A DNA stretch of 64,000 nucleotides from Mantis religiosa (GCA_030765055.1 CM060953.1:26372457-26436456), one strand, 5' to 3'; shown: positions 45,568 through 57,665, numbered from the stretch's first letter. Numbers and translations are program-made. The notes: generated from the letters alone by a model not told the origin.

Positions 45568-46034
45568 TCTTCAGGTCATACAGAATCGCTTCATGCGCAT
45601 CGCTACCAACGCTCCATGGTTCATCCGTAATCAGCAGCTCCATAACGAACTAGGACTGTTACCTCTTCACGACTACATTCGCAGGATTGCTTGCCGTTTC
45701 TTTTCCACGCTTCAAGAAGTTCCAGGAGCTGTGCATTATAACATCGGCGTCCGCACGCGCCAGCCCTCACGCTTGAAGAGGAGACTACCGCAGGACCTGC
45801 TTCTGAGTGACACATCTGATTCGAGTGATTCTAGTGCTTGATGTGTGTCTTACATCTTCAATATTGACATAATTTCTCAGAGAGTGTTATATGAGTTCTA
45901 ACATAATGTAGTTAGGGGGCGGCCTGTTAGTCTACCCCTGAGTGTTACTGTTCTTATTGTATTGTTACCTTCTTTTCACTCTGATCTGTAAAGCATTGTA
46001 CTGCTGATCGATCAATAAAAATTATAAAAAAAAA
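45568..46034 (+). mobile_element. Jockey-type LINE 3' end, 5'-truncated
   Basis: A 467-base insertion with a near-exact target duplication (GTTTTTGTGCA at 45557-45567, GTTTTGTGCA at 46035-46044). It begins inside the LINE protein, has a short 3' UTR and ends in a short poly-A after AATAAAAATTAT. This is the standard outcome of target-primed reverse transcription with 5' truncation. Confidence 0.85.
45571..45841 (+). pseudogene. Jockey-type LINE ORF2 C-terminus
   Basis: The frame reads LQVIQNRFMRIATNAPWFIR, NQQLHNELGLLPLHDYIRRI and ACRFFSTLQEV, followed by a serine-rich end. The LQ-x-x-QN-x-x-LR-x-x-x-x-APWF-R and F-x-x-x-A-x-x-F blocks are the conserved tail of Jockey-clade ORF2. There is no stop before the natural end; only the reverse transcriptase and endonuclease are absent because of truncation. 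Confidence 0.85.
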
Positions 46035-46254
46035 GTTTTGTGCAGTAAATTTAAAAGTGATCACCTGCTTTACTTCCTTACCGAAGGAATGGTCCTCCAC
46101 CTGTTTGAATATAGCTTTTATAAAGTATTCTTATGCAAGCTCACTTTTATATCTGTTTTATTAAAATTGACATACCTTGCAAAATTGATTTATTACACAT
46201 TTCGTTGAACGTTAGGGGAATAGAGAAACCCAAATTGATATAATGTGATAAAAA

Positions 46255-46640
46255 TGACAAGGGGAAGTTGCACTAAATTTACTTTGTCACTAGAACCGTT
46301 ACCTCAATGCTAATTTACAACCACTTGCACTTTTTACGCCAGTCTAACATTTTTTATATCTCTGTTGCATACACCAGCCTACATTTCTCGAACTTTTGAA
46401 TCCACGAAGGACATTGTGCTAATACAAAAACTTAAATGTTCAACGGACAACTGAGAACCTTGTATGCCGGCTCTCAACTCTCACAACGGCCTGACTGTTT
46501 TTGCACGTATTTTTATACCCTGCCAGTCATGCAAGAAATGTTCTAAAAGTGGAAATCTGAAGGAATTGAATATTGTAGAAATCGAATCTTCTAGAAATCA
46601 GGAAATCGAATGGCCTGAAAACATTCAGTGCGGTAACAAT
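46255..46640 (+). repeat. Dispersed repeat, copy 2
   Basis: Partner of 36735-37130 in the same order and strand, with moderate divergence. Confidence 0.5.
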
Positions 46641-46944
46641 AAAGCTCGCGCTTCCATGACGTAAGTTGGTGAATGTCCTTGTATGTTCTTTTTGTGCTTT
46701 TTTCGACGGCAAACGGCAAAAAATGACAATGAGGTGACTCACACTTTGCTGCAGGCACTCGCATCCACCGTGACCATAATACTGGCCTAGAAATTCCATA
46801 TTCGTTCTGTGGCATCGAAAAAACAGCTAAATGGCGACAGCACTTTAACCTTTTAATTGGCAAATCATTTTGCCACTTATGCCACTCTTGCTGTACTTGC
46901 TAAACCGGTTCTCATACCGCTATCTGTGGTGCCTCAACGCAGTC

Positions 46945-47115
46945 GATTCGAATAGCCTTGGTCGTTTAAGCGATATACAATGGGCTGGCTACGTCGTGGG
47001 TTCGAATCTCGGCAACTGCAGTCAAATGTGCCTGTGATAAAGGACGGGGAGGGCACAAGTAAAATAATCGGTGTGATGGCACGCTTGGATGTTGACGGAG
47101 TATCATTTGACTGCA
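46945..47115 (+). mobile_element. SINE-like, tRNA head, family E
   Basis: GGGTTCGAATCTC (B box) at about 47000, with a weak A box upstream (AGCCTTGGTCGTTTAAGCG) and a non-tRNA body. It is a single copy here, so the call is tentative. Confidence 0.4.
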
Positions 47116-47304
47116 ATTGCTTGGATTTTGCCTTTTTAAACTAAATGTAATTGTAACATGTAATTTAATTGTAAAATTGTAAATGTAAAAATAATGCAAT
47201 ATTTACAATTGAAAAGACTCAAAATTTGGCTAGTATAACCGACAAAGGCCAGTACAACGTTATAATAAAAAATACACTAAAATATTTTTAAGTTGAATAA
47301 AGCG

Positions 47305-48017
47305 TGATACCGAAATTATGGTTTGCCAGAAGCAAAGAATCATGATAGATGTCAAAGGAATGTTGGTTCTTTGTTACGACAATGGGCAAGGCCAGTGGAG
47401 TTGGGGAAAGTATATAACAAAGCCATTTAAGAAGCAGCGTCCTTAGAAGATTTCTAAAGGAATTGTCACTTGACGTGTATGAATAGGGAATTCTTTGGAT
47501 CGTTTACAATGGCGACCAAAACAGCCACAAAGGGACTTTGTTTGAAAAAGAGTTTTGAGAGTGAAAGTTAGAGATATATACACGCGCAGCTGTGGTCAGA
47601 GGGCACTCTTCGGCGTGCAGCCGATTTGGCTAGTTCGCGGCTAGGAAGCCATTATAAACATTCTTCGGAGTGAGGCCGATCAGAATAGTCTGAGACGTGA
47701 AGCCTATTAGAGCGGTCAACTTGTTCTGTCTTGAATATTTGTCGGGTCATCAAAATTTATCTAGTAATAACCCATTAGCATTTAGTCAATCTAAACCGAG
47801 ATTGGTAACCCTCGGTCGGCAACTTTCATTTCGAAGTTTGAAAAGAAGCAGTGAATAAACAAGTTGGAAACGGGCATTCCAGTGTTGTGAAAATCTCCTT
47901 CTCGCACACATCCACGCATACCCTGAGAGAAACCTTATTTGCTCGCCGTTAAATTATTTGCATCAAATTGGCGTTCCAACGTGGAACTTGTGTACACCCA
48001 TAATCATAACTGCTTCA
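47305..48017 (+). mobile_element. Solo LTR of a Gypsy-type retrotransposon
   Basis: It begins TGATACC and ends CTGCTTCA, flanked by the 4-base duplication AGCG (47301-47304 and 48018-48021). It is a close relative of 56010-56750 in the opposite orientation. An AATAAA-like signal (GTGAATAAACAAG) lies near 47850. With no internal region between the duplications it is a solo LTR, formed by LTR-LTR recombination. Confidence 0.85.
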
Positions 48018-48464
48018 AGCGTAATGTCGCCCCAGGTCACCACCGCCCATTAAAGGGTTAAAATGACAAGGTGTTATTGATTAAGGCTAGCAACAACGGA
48101 TATCTCAAAAACAGCTAACCCACAAAAATAGTTATCTTAAAAAAAGTTTTGTCTTAACATTATAGCGACCAGCTTTAAAATATTTGTCCATCACTTAAAG
48201 TATTCCCAAACTGTCTTTGCACCTACAAAAAGAATGTTTATCTCGATAAATATGTAGTAGAAGATACATAAGCGTTTGAAAGTAAAGAGTGTACAAGGGT
48301 AGAGAAAGTAATGTGAGTAAAGTAGTTTTAATTTCAAGGATCTCAAACATGTGTTTTCAGTGAAACGTCGAAATCGGAATTTTTGCATGCAATACCATAC
48401 TTCCTTCTATCTACTACAGGTAATTATTAAAGAAAATAATAAACTTCCAAACCCTAAAATAATT

Positions 48465-48754
48465 CAATAAAATGTATTTCCCGGGCTTGTGGGTCGTGGT
48501 CCAAGGAATGAAACTTCTCCTGACGTTTCGCTCATAACTCCGACGAGCATCTTCAGAGGATGATTCTAGCTCGGTACTTGCTGGAAAAGAGTGAGACATT
48601 CCAGCAAGTACCGAGTTAGAATCATCCTCTGAAGATGCTCGTCGGAGTTATGAGCGAAACGTCAGGAGAAGTTTCATCCTTTGGACCACGACCCACAAGC
48701 TCGGGAAATACATTTTATTGGGTTAACGCCGGCCGCGAAAGCCTAAGCAAGTAC
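48465..48754 (+). mobile_element. Palindromic PLE end, family 6
   Basis: The target duplication ccctaaaataatt is exact at 48452-48464 and 48755-48767. Arms of about 120 bases surround a short centre (48586-48599). A 34-base tail (48721-48754) is on the right. No protein. Both strands carry a complete hammerhead. Confidence 0.88.
48625..48667 (+). ncRNA. Complete minimal hammerhead ribozyme, PLE family 6
   Basis: Stem I TCCT (48625-48628) with AGGA (48664-48667); CTGAAGA (48629-48635); stem II GCTC (48637-48640) with GAGC (48652-48655); GAAA (48656-48659); cleavage triplet GTC (48661-48663) after a very short stem III, the form known from PLE hammerheads. The mirror copy on the minus strand has GAAA at 48529-48526 and CTGAAGA at 48556-48550. 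Confidence 0.85.
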
Positions 48755-48767
48755 CCCTAAAATAATT

Positions 48768-49270
48768 GTTCCGATTGCAAGTGAACACATGAAGTGCGCA
48801 TGGAAGATGAAAACACTTTCTGAAAGTTTGGAGGAACCTGTCATATGTGAGGTAATGTTCTAAGACATAATCACAGAATTCATGCACTCGTCTGTCGTTA
48901 GCTGCATGGCCATTGGATTCAAACATATAAGTTCGAAGAAGAGTTTAAGAAAGTCCTCAGTCTCAGAATTATTTTGTTTATACTTTTTGTTTGAACAACA
49001 TTCTGAATCTTTCTCAACCAATTTTATTGTTAACAATGCATGTTATTGTTTTTCAAAACAGATATACACAAAATAATTAGTGTACCGACTAAAGAAAACC
49101 TAAGTTAGTTTTATTACGTTCACTGAGTAGAAGACAGCTACAAGTTTAGACTGTGGTAATGTACAGACTTTAACAAAAGGTGATCTTAAACTAACTCGAA
49201 AATTGAATCATTATGTCTGATCAAAAGTTATTCCAAAACCACACTCATTTATAAATAAATAAGCTTCACA
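48768..49270. other. Unassigned
   Basis: Nothing recognised. Confidence 0.3.
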
Positions 49271-49271
49271 C

Positions 49272-49440
49272 TACCTTGCTGGTCTGGATGGTTCAGTTGA
49301 TTAGGCGCTGGCCTACAGGGTCGCGGGTTTAAACCTGACTCAGACCGATGGTTTCTCAGTGTTCTTAAAAGATACAGTCCCTTCTCAATACGATACACGT
49401 AAAAGTAGAGCCTTCTCACCACCCCCGCCTCCAAACAAAG
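49272..49440 (+). mobile_element. SINE family D
   Basis: Head GGTCTGGATGGTTCAGTTGA and GGGTTTAAACC (B-box-like), then CTGACTCAGACC and a body rich in CCACCCCCGCC. It is a single copy in the window. Confidence 0.45.
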
Positions 49441-49501
49441 CTGCTGGAGGACTTAAGTTTAGCACCAAGCAGGTGAGGAAGAGGTAGTACGAAGTACAAG
49501 A

Positions 49502-49627
<126 letters not shown>

Positions 49628-49628
49628 T

Positions 49629-50532
49629 TGTTGGGAAACCGACTTCTAGTGAGAAATTGGGAAACTGAATTGCACTGCAATGCCATCTGATGTTATATTA
49701 TTGTAACCAGGGAGAGAGAGATTAAAGTGAGTTAAGGTTAAGATTTATTGTGTGTTTGTTATGTATGCTCCTGAAACAACTATAAATTTCCACATCCTCT
49801 CTAACATTTGGTAGGAATGGTAGGTTCGGTGAAACGCTGTCTACGGAAAGCTTTGGGAAAGCTGAAGACAGACGAAGGGTAGACGAACACCCTTCTTGTG
49901 TGCATCGAAGCCGCCCTCAACTCTAGGCCGCTAACCATGGGGGACGGAGATGAAGGTCTAACTCCAGCTCATTTCCTCGCCGGTGGGAAATTGACGTCGA
50001 TATCCAGTGAGGCACAACCAGCTGCTAGTCTTACTAAGTTGTACCGCCAGCAGCAGAAAATTGCAAACACTTCTGGAGGAGATGGACTAAGGATTACCTC
50101 CTGGAGTTGAGAGAATTCCACATGGTACGGCGCCCACGCTCCAGAAGAGCTGAAATCTAAATTGGGGATGTGGCGCTGTTGCAGGAAGATCATATTCCAC
50201 GTCACATGTGAAAATTAGCACGGGTGATGAACCTTCGTCTGGGCCGAGACGGCATAGCGAGACAGCTATTCTAAGGACAACAAACGGCTCTGAAATCACC
50301 CGATCTATTCAGCTGATCATTCCTTTGGAAATAGGGACTGACCTGGATGGGGAGGATGTGGGAAAACCGACATTTATTGAGAACTTGGGAAAGTGAATTG
50401 CACTGCAAAGCCATCTGATGTTATATTATTGTAACCAGGGAGAGAGAGATTAAAGTGAGTTAAGGTTAAGATTTATTGTGTGTGTTATTAACGCTCCTGA
50501 AATAACTACCAATTTCCACGTCCTCTCCAACA
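49629..50532 (+). mobile_element. Internally deleted BEL/Pao-like LTR element
   Basis: Direct repeats of 178 and 176 bases (49629-49806 and 50357-50532), each starting TGT and ending CA, flank only about 550 bases. The repeats differ at a modest number of positions. Between them only the end of pol survives. The microsatellite on both sides (AGT units) hides any target duplication. Confidence 0.75.
49820..50394 (+). pseudogene. BEL/Pao pol C-terminus (integrase end and DUF5641)
   Basis: In broken frames the strand reads VKRCLRKALGKLKTDEG, IEAALNSRPLTMGD, LTPAHFLAGGKLTSI, KLYRQQQKIAN, and then RRPRSRRAEI, MWKIARVMNLRLGRDGIAR and AILRTTNGSEITRSIQLIIP, ending at a stop near 50394. The E-A-A-L-N-S-R-P-L and L-T-P-x-H-F-L blocks followed by the RSR and TILRT-like segment are the late integrase and DUF5641 region of BEL/Pao elements. 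Stops near 49880 and 50108 break it. Confidence 0.8.
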
Positions 50533-50566
50533 ATAGTAGTAGTAGTTGTTGTTGTAGTAGAAGAAG

Positions 50567-50795
50567 AAGCGGTAGCATGGATGGTAGTGTGTCTTCCTCA
50601 CGTTCAAGAGATACCGAGTTCAAATCTCGGTCGGGGTGAGTTACCTGGATAAGGTCTTTTCCGGAGTTTTCCCTTATCCTGAAATACGAATGTCGGGTAA
50701 CTCTAAGCTCTATAGAAACTAGGCTCATTTGAGCATCATCTCATCCATTCCCCTCATCGTCCGATATGACTTAACGTTGGACGTAAATTACAAAA
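50567..50795 (+). mobile_element. SINE family B
   Basis: Head CGGTAGCATGGATGGTAGTG and GAGTTCAAATCTC; body matches 19379-19625. It sits in GAA/GTA-rich simple sequence. Confidence 0.8.
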
Positions 50796-50993
50796 AGAAG
50801 AAGAAGAAGCAGTAGAAGAAGACATAGTAGAAATAGTGGTTTCAACAGATCGTTCTGTTGTATCATGCTAAGCAAATGTAAGGTCGTTGCCAACATAAAT
50901 CAGTTAGTACTACACATTTTATTATGCAGGAGGATGAGGCAGCAATGAAATATTTATTGTTTAAGCGTAGTGTGTGAAGCCTATGACACATAC

Positions 50994-50997
<4 letters not shown>

Positions 50998-51080
<83 letters not shown>

Positions 51081-51083
51081 ACA
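50998..51083. repeat. CA microsatellite
   Basis: About 85 bases of CA repeats with a few interruptions. Cysteine/valine frames across it are artefacts. Confidence 0.95.
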
Positions 51084-51780
51084 CACTCATATACACGATA
51101 GTATTTTGTACATTTATAAAAAGAGTAAATCTGTAAAACTCATGCATTCTGAAGATGAAGGAATAACATCGATATACGCGGCTTCCTGTCACGTTACATG
51201 CAAGTCATGCATAGGTCGGTGCCTTGCTGACTTAAGCTGACGAAGCTTTGACTCAGTTGCTGCTTCGGTAGAGATTTAATATTTAAACCCCCAGAATTGG
51301 GCCTAAAGAGGAACACTCACGCACGTGCTAGACGAATGTGCGTCGCCTGTTTCTTTAACTGCCACGTCTACTGTTGCCGACAATGGAACTTATTGACGCC
51401 AGAAACCACTGCCAAGGTGAAGCTCCAAGCTGTCCTTTTTCTGAGGAATCTTGTTGGTTGTATGTAGCTCATTAACTTTTAGTTTATGTACAGTAACCCC
51501 ATATAAGCCAGAACTACATGTCATACTTTTAAGATAAGTAAATCCTTCACTTTAACCTACACCCTTTTAGGGAAAACCTCCTTCCAGAGGTTCCGCCCAC
51601 TAGTGACGTTCACTGTATTAAGTGGAACCCAATGTTACCTCAGATGTTAGGGCAAAGCGTAAACGTTATATCATATATATGCTCTCCACTAGGGCACGCT
51701 TGATTCCATTCTTTCCTTCCACGAAAAAATGAGTGCTATAACCAGAGTCTGTAATTGTCAGTTGTGACCCCAAAAATTCT
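51084..51780. other. Unassigned
   Basis: Nothing recognised. Confidence 0.3.
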
Positions 51781-51786
51781 GTTGTT

Positions 51787-51919
51787 GTAATTTATGTCCT
51801 TTAACTTTTTAAGTCATATTGGACGATAACTTATCCAGGTAACTAACCCTGACCGAGATTTGAACTCGGGGCCTCTTGAACGTGAAGTAGACATGCTACC
51901 AACTACGCTACCGAGGCGG
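51787..51919 (-). mobile_element. SINE family B with internal deletion
   Basis: The tRNA-like head and the extreme 3' end are present, but the central body between the GATAAG and CGTCC blocks is missing. Confidence 0.7.
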
Positions 51920-54257
51920 ACCCAAAGAAATTATACCCTTCAGGATAGACTCCGCACTATGACTTCTTCCCTTTCCCACCCCTTATTCCGCATCCCTATC
52001 CTAGGAAAAAAGCAAAACTTGAATGATCACATTATACAAATACTAACACATACTTGTTTACATAGAGAAACTAATCCAGGTTCCTTTAAGGAGAGGCTAA
52101 CATACTTTCAAACATACCGTGCCAATCAGCAGAATATACTCATTTCGCCTTGCTAAATGTTTAAACCTGCGTGTTTCACAGATCATGCTTTTGTTACCAA
52201 AATTATTTACTGGTAAGATTGATCATTTTAATTGTAATAAATAAGTTCCATATGTTAGAATCAATGCATAATGTAGACAGCACAAACTGACATTTTGTCC
52301 GGAGAAGATATTAACTAGCCCAGCTAGATTGTGATGGAAAAACAGTTGTCAGAGTAGCTAAGGTAATTAGATATTCCAGCAAAGTGAAGTTAGCAAAATG
52401 TCAATTTTCTCAAGGTTCATTCAAGGGAGACATCGCTCACATCACCACAATTTAGCGGAAAGAAATTTAAGTCTGATTTTAAAATGTGAATTTTAATAGC
52501 ATATAACACTTCAGCAGTCCATACCAGCACATCAGATCATCCACAAGTAATTTGACATTTTCAGCTTTGAAGTTTGGAAACATTTTTGAATTATTTCCAT
52601 GTTGTTTTCTCCGTATCATTTGGAATTAATTCATATTCATCCTCTCTACAAAGTTCTCAGTAACATATTTGCTTTCCCTTTTTGAAAACTTAGCCTGGGG
52701 AACTTTTGATGGGAGTGAATCAGAGCAATTTGTGTGTAAAACTTTAAATCTTTTATGAGTCCTATTTTTATACGTAGTGCAGGGAGAAAAGCTTTGTCCG
52801 CTCTATCAATGGCTTATACAATACTTTCGTTCCGGGAGTTGGTATATTGCATCCCAAATGAAGTGGTAGTAACTTTAAGATTCCCAACGATTTTCCACTG
52901 GCATCTCATGTAGTCTACTCCTGTCAGGTATTTGTCATATTTATATATTTTTCTTCTGTACAGAAGGCATACACCACAGCAATGGAAGGAAACTCCTTTC
53001 CATTATGTAAATACACTGCTAAATAAGATTTGTCTTGGAAGCGTCGATGAACAGTCGTCATTGATTAGGACTGTGGTTCAGTGCCTCCATCAAACCAAAT
53101 ACGTCTTTGTAGAATGTAAAGTTCCTCTCAGTTAGACAAATCTTTATTTTTAATGCAAAATATTCTCTTTTTCACGGAGGTGTGCAGATACTTCCACTGT
53201 TGTCACTATGGTTTAAAAATTCTGTCTTATTTTTAGGAAGCTGTAAGACCCTATGTCATTGAGCCTCCTTGTGTTACCTTGTGACTCGAGGGTGATGTGC
53301 TTGTTTCGTAATTAGCAACTCTTGAAGTTGATGGGTATTGGAAAAACTGATATCTTCATTATACCTCATTTTCTTGAAGTCAGGAACAGGAAGTTGGTTA
53401 TGAGGTGAAAGGTGAACTGCACAAGCTATCGTCTGTTTATTTTTCTTCTTATGTTTATAGCGAGAGCCATACAGAAATAAGTCATCGCGACTCCAAATGC
53501 TATATTGACGTTCTTTATATTCATCCATGCATTAAAGTTGGACGAAGATGAAGTACAGCATATATGTGACCTCTACATGCACTTTTTATAGAAGGGTAGC
53601 TTCACTTTCTAGAAACATGTTACTTCGCCTCAAATTCAGCAGATGCTTATCCACTTCACGATGAATTTTTGTATTTGCCTGTAAACAGTAGAGATGGAAG
53701 TACATCATAACACAATTACCGAGACACGTCAAACCTTGACCACTTTCATACTTTTAATACTCGCCACAATGCTTTTAACTAGCCAAAAGGTATTGAACAC
53801 GTGATAAACATTGCGGGAGTGCACCCAATCACGTGATGATATCGTCCTGTGAGAGTGATTACGTGCTCTGGCAGTATAATCATTTGCTTATTTGCGAATT
53901 AATGGCTGACATTCAAAAACTGCAGCTAGCATAGGACGTTTAGCGCAATTTTAGCACTGGATTCACAAAGTTTAACTCACTGCATTTCCACAATATTTTG
54001 TGTGTAGAGCAGTGTTATTGATAGAAAATGTCAACACTAGTTGGTAAGGGGTAGAATAATGATTAGGATTTGTCAGATATGGGCCGTTTGTGGTTTACGT
54101 GATCTCTGTGAAGAACGGATGAAAGGGATATATAAAAGTTGATTATATTCGGACAGGATACTTGCTATCTAGGGCAATTCCGGATGATATCGAAGCAATT
54201 ATGAACTCGGTATTCCGGAAATGACGAGCTTAATGGTATTTAAATACCCGTGTTTCA
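51920..54257. other. Unassigned 2.3 kb
   Basis: Open frames at 52932-53135 (plus) and 53274-53528 (minus) are short and unrecognised. Confidence 0.3.
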
Positions 54258-54545
54258 AAGCGACAACGTGGTCAGACCGCTGCCTCTCACATTCCCTTGA
54301 ACAGGGTTCGATTTTAGGGATGTGAGATTTGTGAGAAAGAGGGTGGGTTTCGCCGCCATTATTCCACCAATTGCTGCATTATCACCTTTCGTTTCATCCA
54401 CGTCACCAACATTTCATATAATTTCCTTCGTCATTCTCTTACCAGGCTTCGGGCTGTTCACCTATCTTGGGTACTCTCTTTGATCCACAGTTTGTACTCC
54501 TCGACCCCAGACGCGACTTGTAAAGCTACCATAGAAGAAGGGGTG
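54258..54545 (+). mobile_element. SINE family A, long subtype, diverged
   Basis: GTGGTCAGACCGCTGCCTCT and GGGTTCGATTTTA head, GTGAGATTTGTGAG body, and the same 3' extension as 10941-11235 (TTACCAGGC, GTTCACCTA, GACTTGTAAAG). Confidence 0.65.
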
Positions 54546-55017
54546 GTCATAGAAAGAAGAAGTGTCAAAAAGCAGGCCTTACTTTTGAACACGCAGTGTC
54601 AAATGTTCAAATGGAATATTAACCACCTCTGCATAAATCAGAGATGAAATATTCCTAGTGAAAAACAAGAGCAGAATTAAATTACCTTTGGCTCAAAAAT
54701 ATTGTATAAATTCTTGAATCAGAATAAGTATACATTCTTGTATACGTTGTAAGTGGTAAACGGTACAATTCTTGTATGTAGGGTAAGGTAAAGTACTATC
54801 GCGTTACAGTTTGGGTCACGATAAAAATTCGGCAGTTATCCACAACAGTTTGCACGAGGTCATTAAACCGCACGAATCAAACTTTCTTTAGCTTACTTTC
54901 TAATGTAGAACTTCAACAGAACACCATAGTGTGGCTCGAAAGTCAGTTAACAAATGCAATAGTTTCCAATGATGTGTTACAATTAAATACCAAATACACG
55001 GTGTTCATTTTTATTCG

Positions 55018-55905
55018 TTATTTCCCGCTCTCGGATTGAGCAAGAATAACTGGCGAGTCTATCTTAAAATCATAGTGCCCTCTACGGAGAAGAAGCAGCA
55101 ATTTTTGCGGAACAGTAAGCAAATTACAGCGCTCAGTGTGGTTGCGCTGATAACTAATACAACCAGCTTCCCCTGGATATGAACACAGAGCACCGCGTCT
55201 TCATGATTGAACGATACTTTCGAACCAGCATTAAAATTGGTGCGACATATATCGTTTAAAACAGGCCACGCCGTAGCTCAGTGGTTAGACCGCTTGGCTT
55301 TCACCAAGGCGGCCCGGGTTCAATCCCAGGTGACCGCAAAGTGAGATTTGTGGTGGACAACACGGCGTTGGGGCGGGTTTTCTCCGGGACCTCCGATTTC
55401 CCCCGCCATCTCATTCCACCGCTGCTCCATCTTCATCTCATGTATCATCAGTGTCACCGCCTGCGGTGCCGTATGTAGTAAAAGCGGGCGTTAAACACTA
55501 CACATTTCATTTCATTTATCGTTTAAACCGCTGCAAAGAAGAGTTTATGCAATGCTATCCGGCATTAAGACGAGTCCCTCGAAGCGCAATGTTGTCAAGT
55601 GTCCAGATACCGTCAAATTGACGTACTTTTGTTTGCAACATAAACGTCTTACGTTTTATCAATATACGATATAAACTTTTTGTCATTCTCACGCTTAATT
55701 AAAATGTCTAGTAGTTGGTGTCCTTAAGTCTTTTAAAACCAGTAGGTGAATCAAACACTTTGAAGATACAGGATCAGTTACTCGCAAAAAGAGAGACACT
55801 GGACACTATAAAGTGACTCGTTCCAATCTAGAAGCAATAAATAATGTTATGACAGAAAGGCCTCAAGCATACTTCTCGCAATACAGTGTTTAAGAGAAAG
55901 AGAGA
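55018..55905 (+). pseudogene. DDE transposase N-terminal remnant split by a SINE
   Basis: The piece before the SINE reads MNTEHRVFMIERYFRTSIKI from 55180. After it, frames give KRVYAMLSGIKTSPSKRN and FEDTGSVTRKKRDTGHYKV, then NLEAINNVMTERPQAYFSQY. The F-E-x-T-G-S-V then N-x-x-x-x-N/R-V-x-x-x-x-x-x-P pattern is the helix-turn-helix N-terminus of the DUF4817-associated transposases. Stops near 55620 and 55680 break it. Confidence 0.6.
55261..55516 (+). mobile_element. SINE family A with exact target duplication
   Basis: Head GTAGCTCAGTGGTTAGACCG and GGTTCAATCCC, full body, and a short ATTTC-repeat tail. Duplication tatcgtttaaa is exact at 55250-55260 and 55517-55527. Confidence 0.92.
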
Positions 55906-55914
55906 AAGGAAATA

Positions 55915-56750
55915 TAAGAAAATGGACACATAAGAATATGTACTGAAGCAAATATTGAAGATGGTGGTGGCGATCAAGTGTTACCAAAGCCCCACGTTGG
56001 GCGCCAGTTTGAAGCAGTTAAGATTATGGGTGTACACAAGTTCCATGTTGGAACGCCAATTTGATGCAAATATGATTGGCGAGCAATGAGGTTTCTCTCA
56101 GGGTATGCGTGGATGGGTGTGAGAAGGAGATTTTCACAACACTGGAATGCCCGTCTCCAAATTATTTATTCACTGCTTCTTCTTTTCAAACATCGAAATG
56201 GAAGTCGCCGACCGAGGGTTACCAATCTCGGTTTAGAGTGACTGAATGCTAATTGTTTATTACTCGATAAATTTTGATGACCCGACAAATATTCAAGACA
56301 GAACAAGTTGACCGCTCTAATAGGCTTCACGTCTCAGTCTCTTGTCTCAGCGGCTGCACGCCGAAGACCCTTCTGATCGGCTTCACGCCGAAGAATGTTT
56401 ATAATGGCTTCCTAGCCGCGAACTGTCCCCATCGGCCTTACGCCGAAGAGTGCCCTCTAACCACAGCTGCACGCGTGTATATCTCTAACTTTCCCTCTCA
56501 AAATTTCTTTTCAGACAAAATCCCTTTGTGGCTGTTTTGGTCGCCATTGTAAACGATCCAAAGAATTCCCTATTCATACACGTCAAGTGACAATTCCTTT
56601 AGAAACCTTCTAAGGACACTGTTTCTTACACGGCTTTGTTATATACTTTCCCCAACTCAACTGGCCTTGCCCCTTGTCGTGACAAAGAACCAACATTCCT
56701 TTGACATCTATCATGATTCTTTGCTTCTGGCAAACCATAATTTCGTATCA
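55915..56750 (-). mobile_element. Gypsy-type LTR with primer-binding site
   Basis: On the minus strand the LTR runs 56750-56010 (TGATACG to CTGCTTCA, 741 bases) and matches 47305-48017. Three bases on, TGGCGCCCAACGTGGGGC (56006-55989) is a tRNA-Lys-like primer-binding site of the kind used by several insect Gypsy elements. About 75 bases of leader follow before unrelated sequence, so this is a 5' LTR with the rest lost. An imperfect inner motif (TTGGCGTTCCAACATGGAAC) near the LTR end resembles the binding site. Confidence 0.8.
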
Positions 56751-56958
56751 GTACTAGAGATATTTTCTTGTTTATACCTGGATAAAAGCTTTGTACATAT
56801 TGTAACACTGATTTATTTTTCATTCCTAGAACATCTTCTGCTAATTTTATGGTTTGTAATGAAGTTACATTGAGGAAACTATGGGTGTTAGAAAAGCATT
56901 GAAATCAAAATGAAATATTTCTATTTTATGTGACAGGTTTACAATATGCATATATGCC

Positions 56959-56963
<5 letters not shown>

Positions 56964-57003
<40 letters not shown>
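56964..57003. repeat. AT microsatellite
   Basis: About 40 bases of uninterrupted AT. Confidence 0.95.
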
Positions 57004-57008
<5 letters not shown>

Positions 57009-57299
57009 GATGTTCATTGTGAAATAAGTGTTCATTGACTTAACATTTCGTATGTTCTTCATGGTCTACTTTTATGGCTGCATAATTAGCTTTATAGTGC
57101 ATTGCATTGCAGTCTATAGTTAAAAAAACAGTTATCGTATATATGCATCAGACGAAATTACCACCTTTCTATTACGCGGGCAGCTCTCAAATAGTATATT
57201 TACCTGCCGGTAGAGGGAGGCCTCAAAGCTACTCTCAGCCCATCAAATACGATCGCAAGTCGCTAGGGGAATCGTATATAAACTCGCTCTATCAGCGAT

Positions 57300-57665
57300 G
57301 CTATTGATGACGTCAAATTTTGCGCGGTAAAATCACAGATAAAAATGTACACCGTGTATTTATAATGTTCATTAAGAGCTATCACAAATATTCTCCAACG
57401 AGAACACAATGTCTCTGTCGATCCTGGATTTCAGCATTCATAGTGGAGTTGGTGAAATGTGTCAAACAACATGACTGATTTGTACTTTCAAATCTTCCTA
57501 AGTTGCAGCTTGATCCTGTAAAACATGTTGCTTTACATATCGCTTTAAGACGTGCAGGCCAACCGCTCCAAACTATCGATGTCCAAACTTGTGATTCAAA
57601 TTGTCTCAAAGTTTGTACCATAGTGGAACAGTTCCATCTTGTTGAAACCACGATGTCTACGTCTG
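57300..57665 (-). pseudogene. DDE transposase C-terminal remnant (DUF4817-associated type)
   Basis: The minus strand gives SWFQQDGTVPLWYKL, LNHKFGHR, a deletion where the RSPDL block should be, then YVKQHVLQDQAATQEDLKVQ and ISHVV. The F-Q-Q-D-G and L-N-x-x-F-G-x-R order followed by Y-V-K is typical of this family. Stops and the internal deletion make it dead. Confidence 0.55.

Noticed and set aside
55264..55340. Possible tRNA gene in the family A head
   Set aside because: The same head recurs with the same non-tRNA body and target duplications; it is a SINE.
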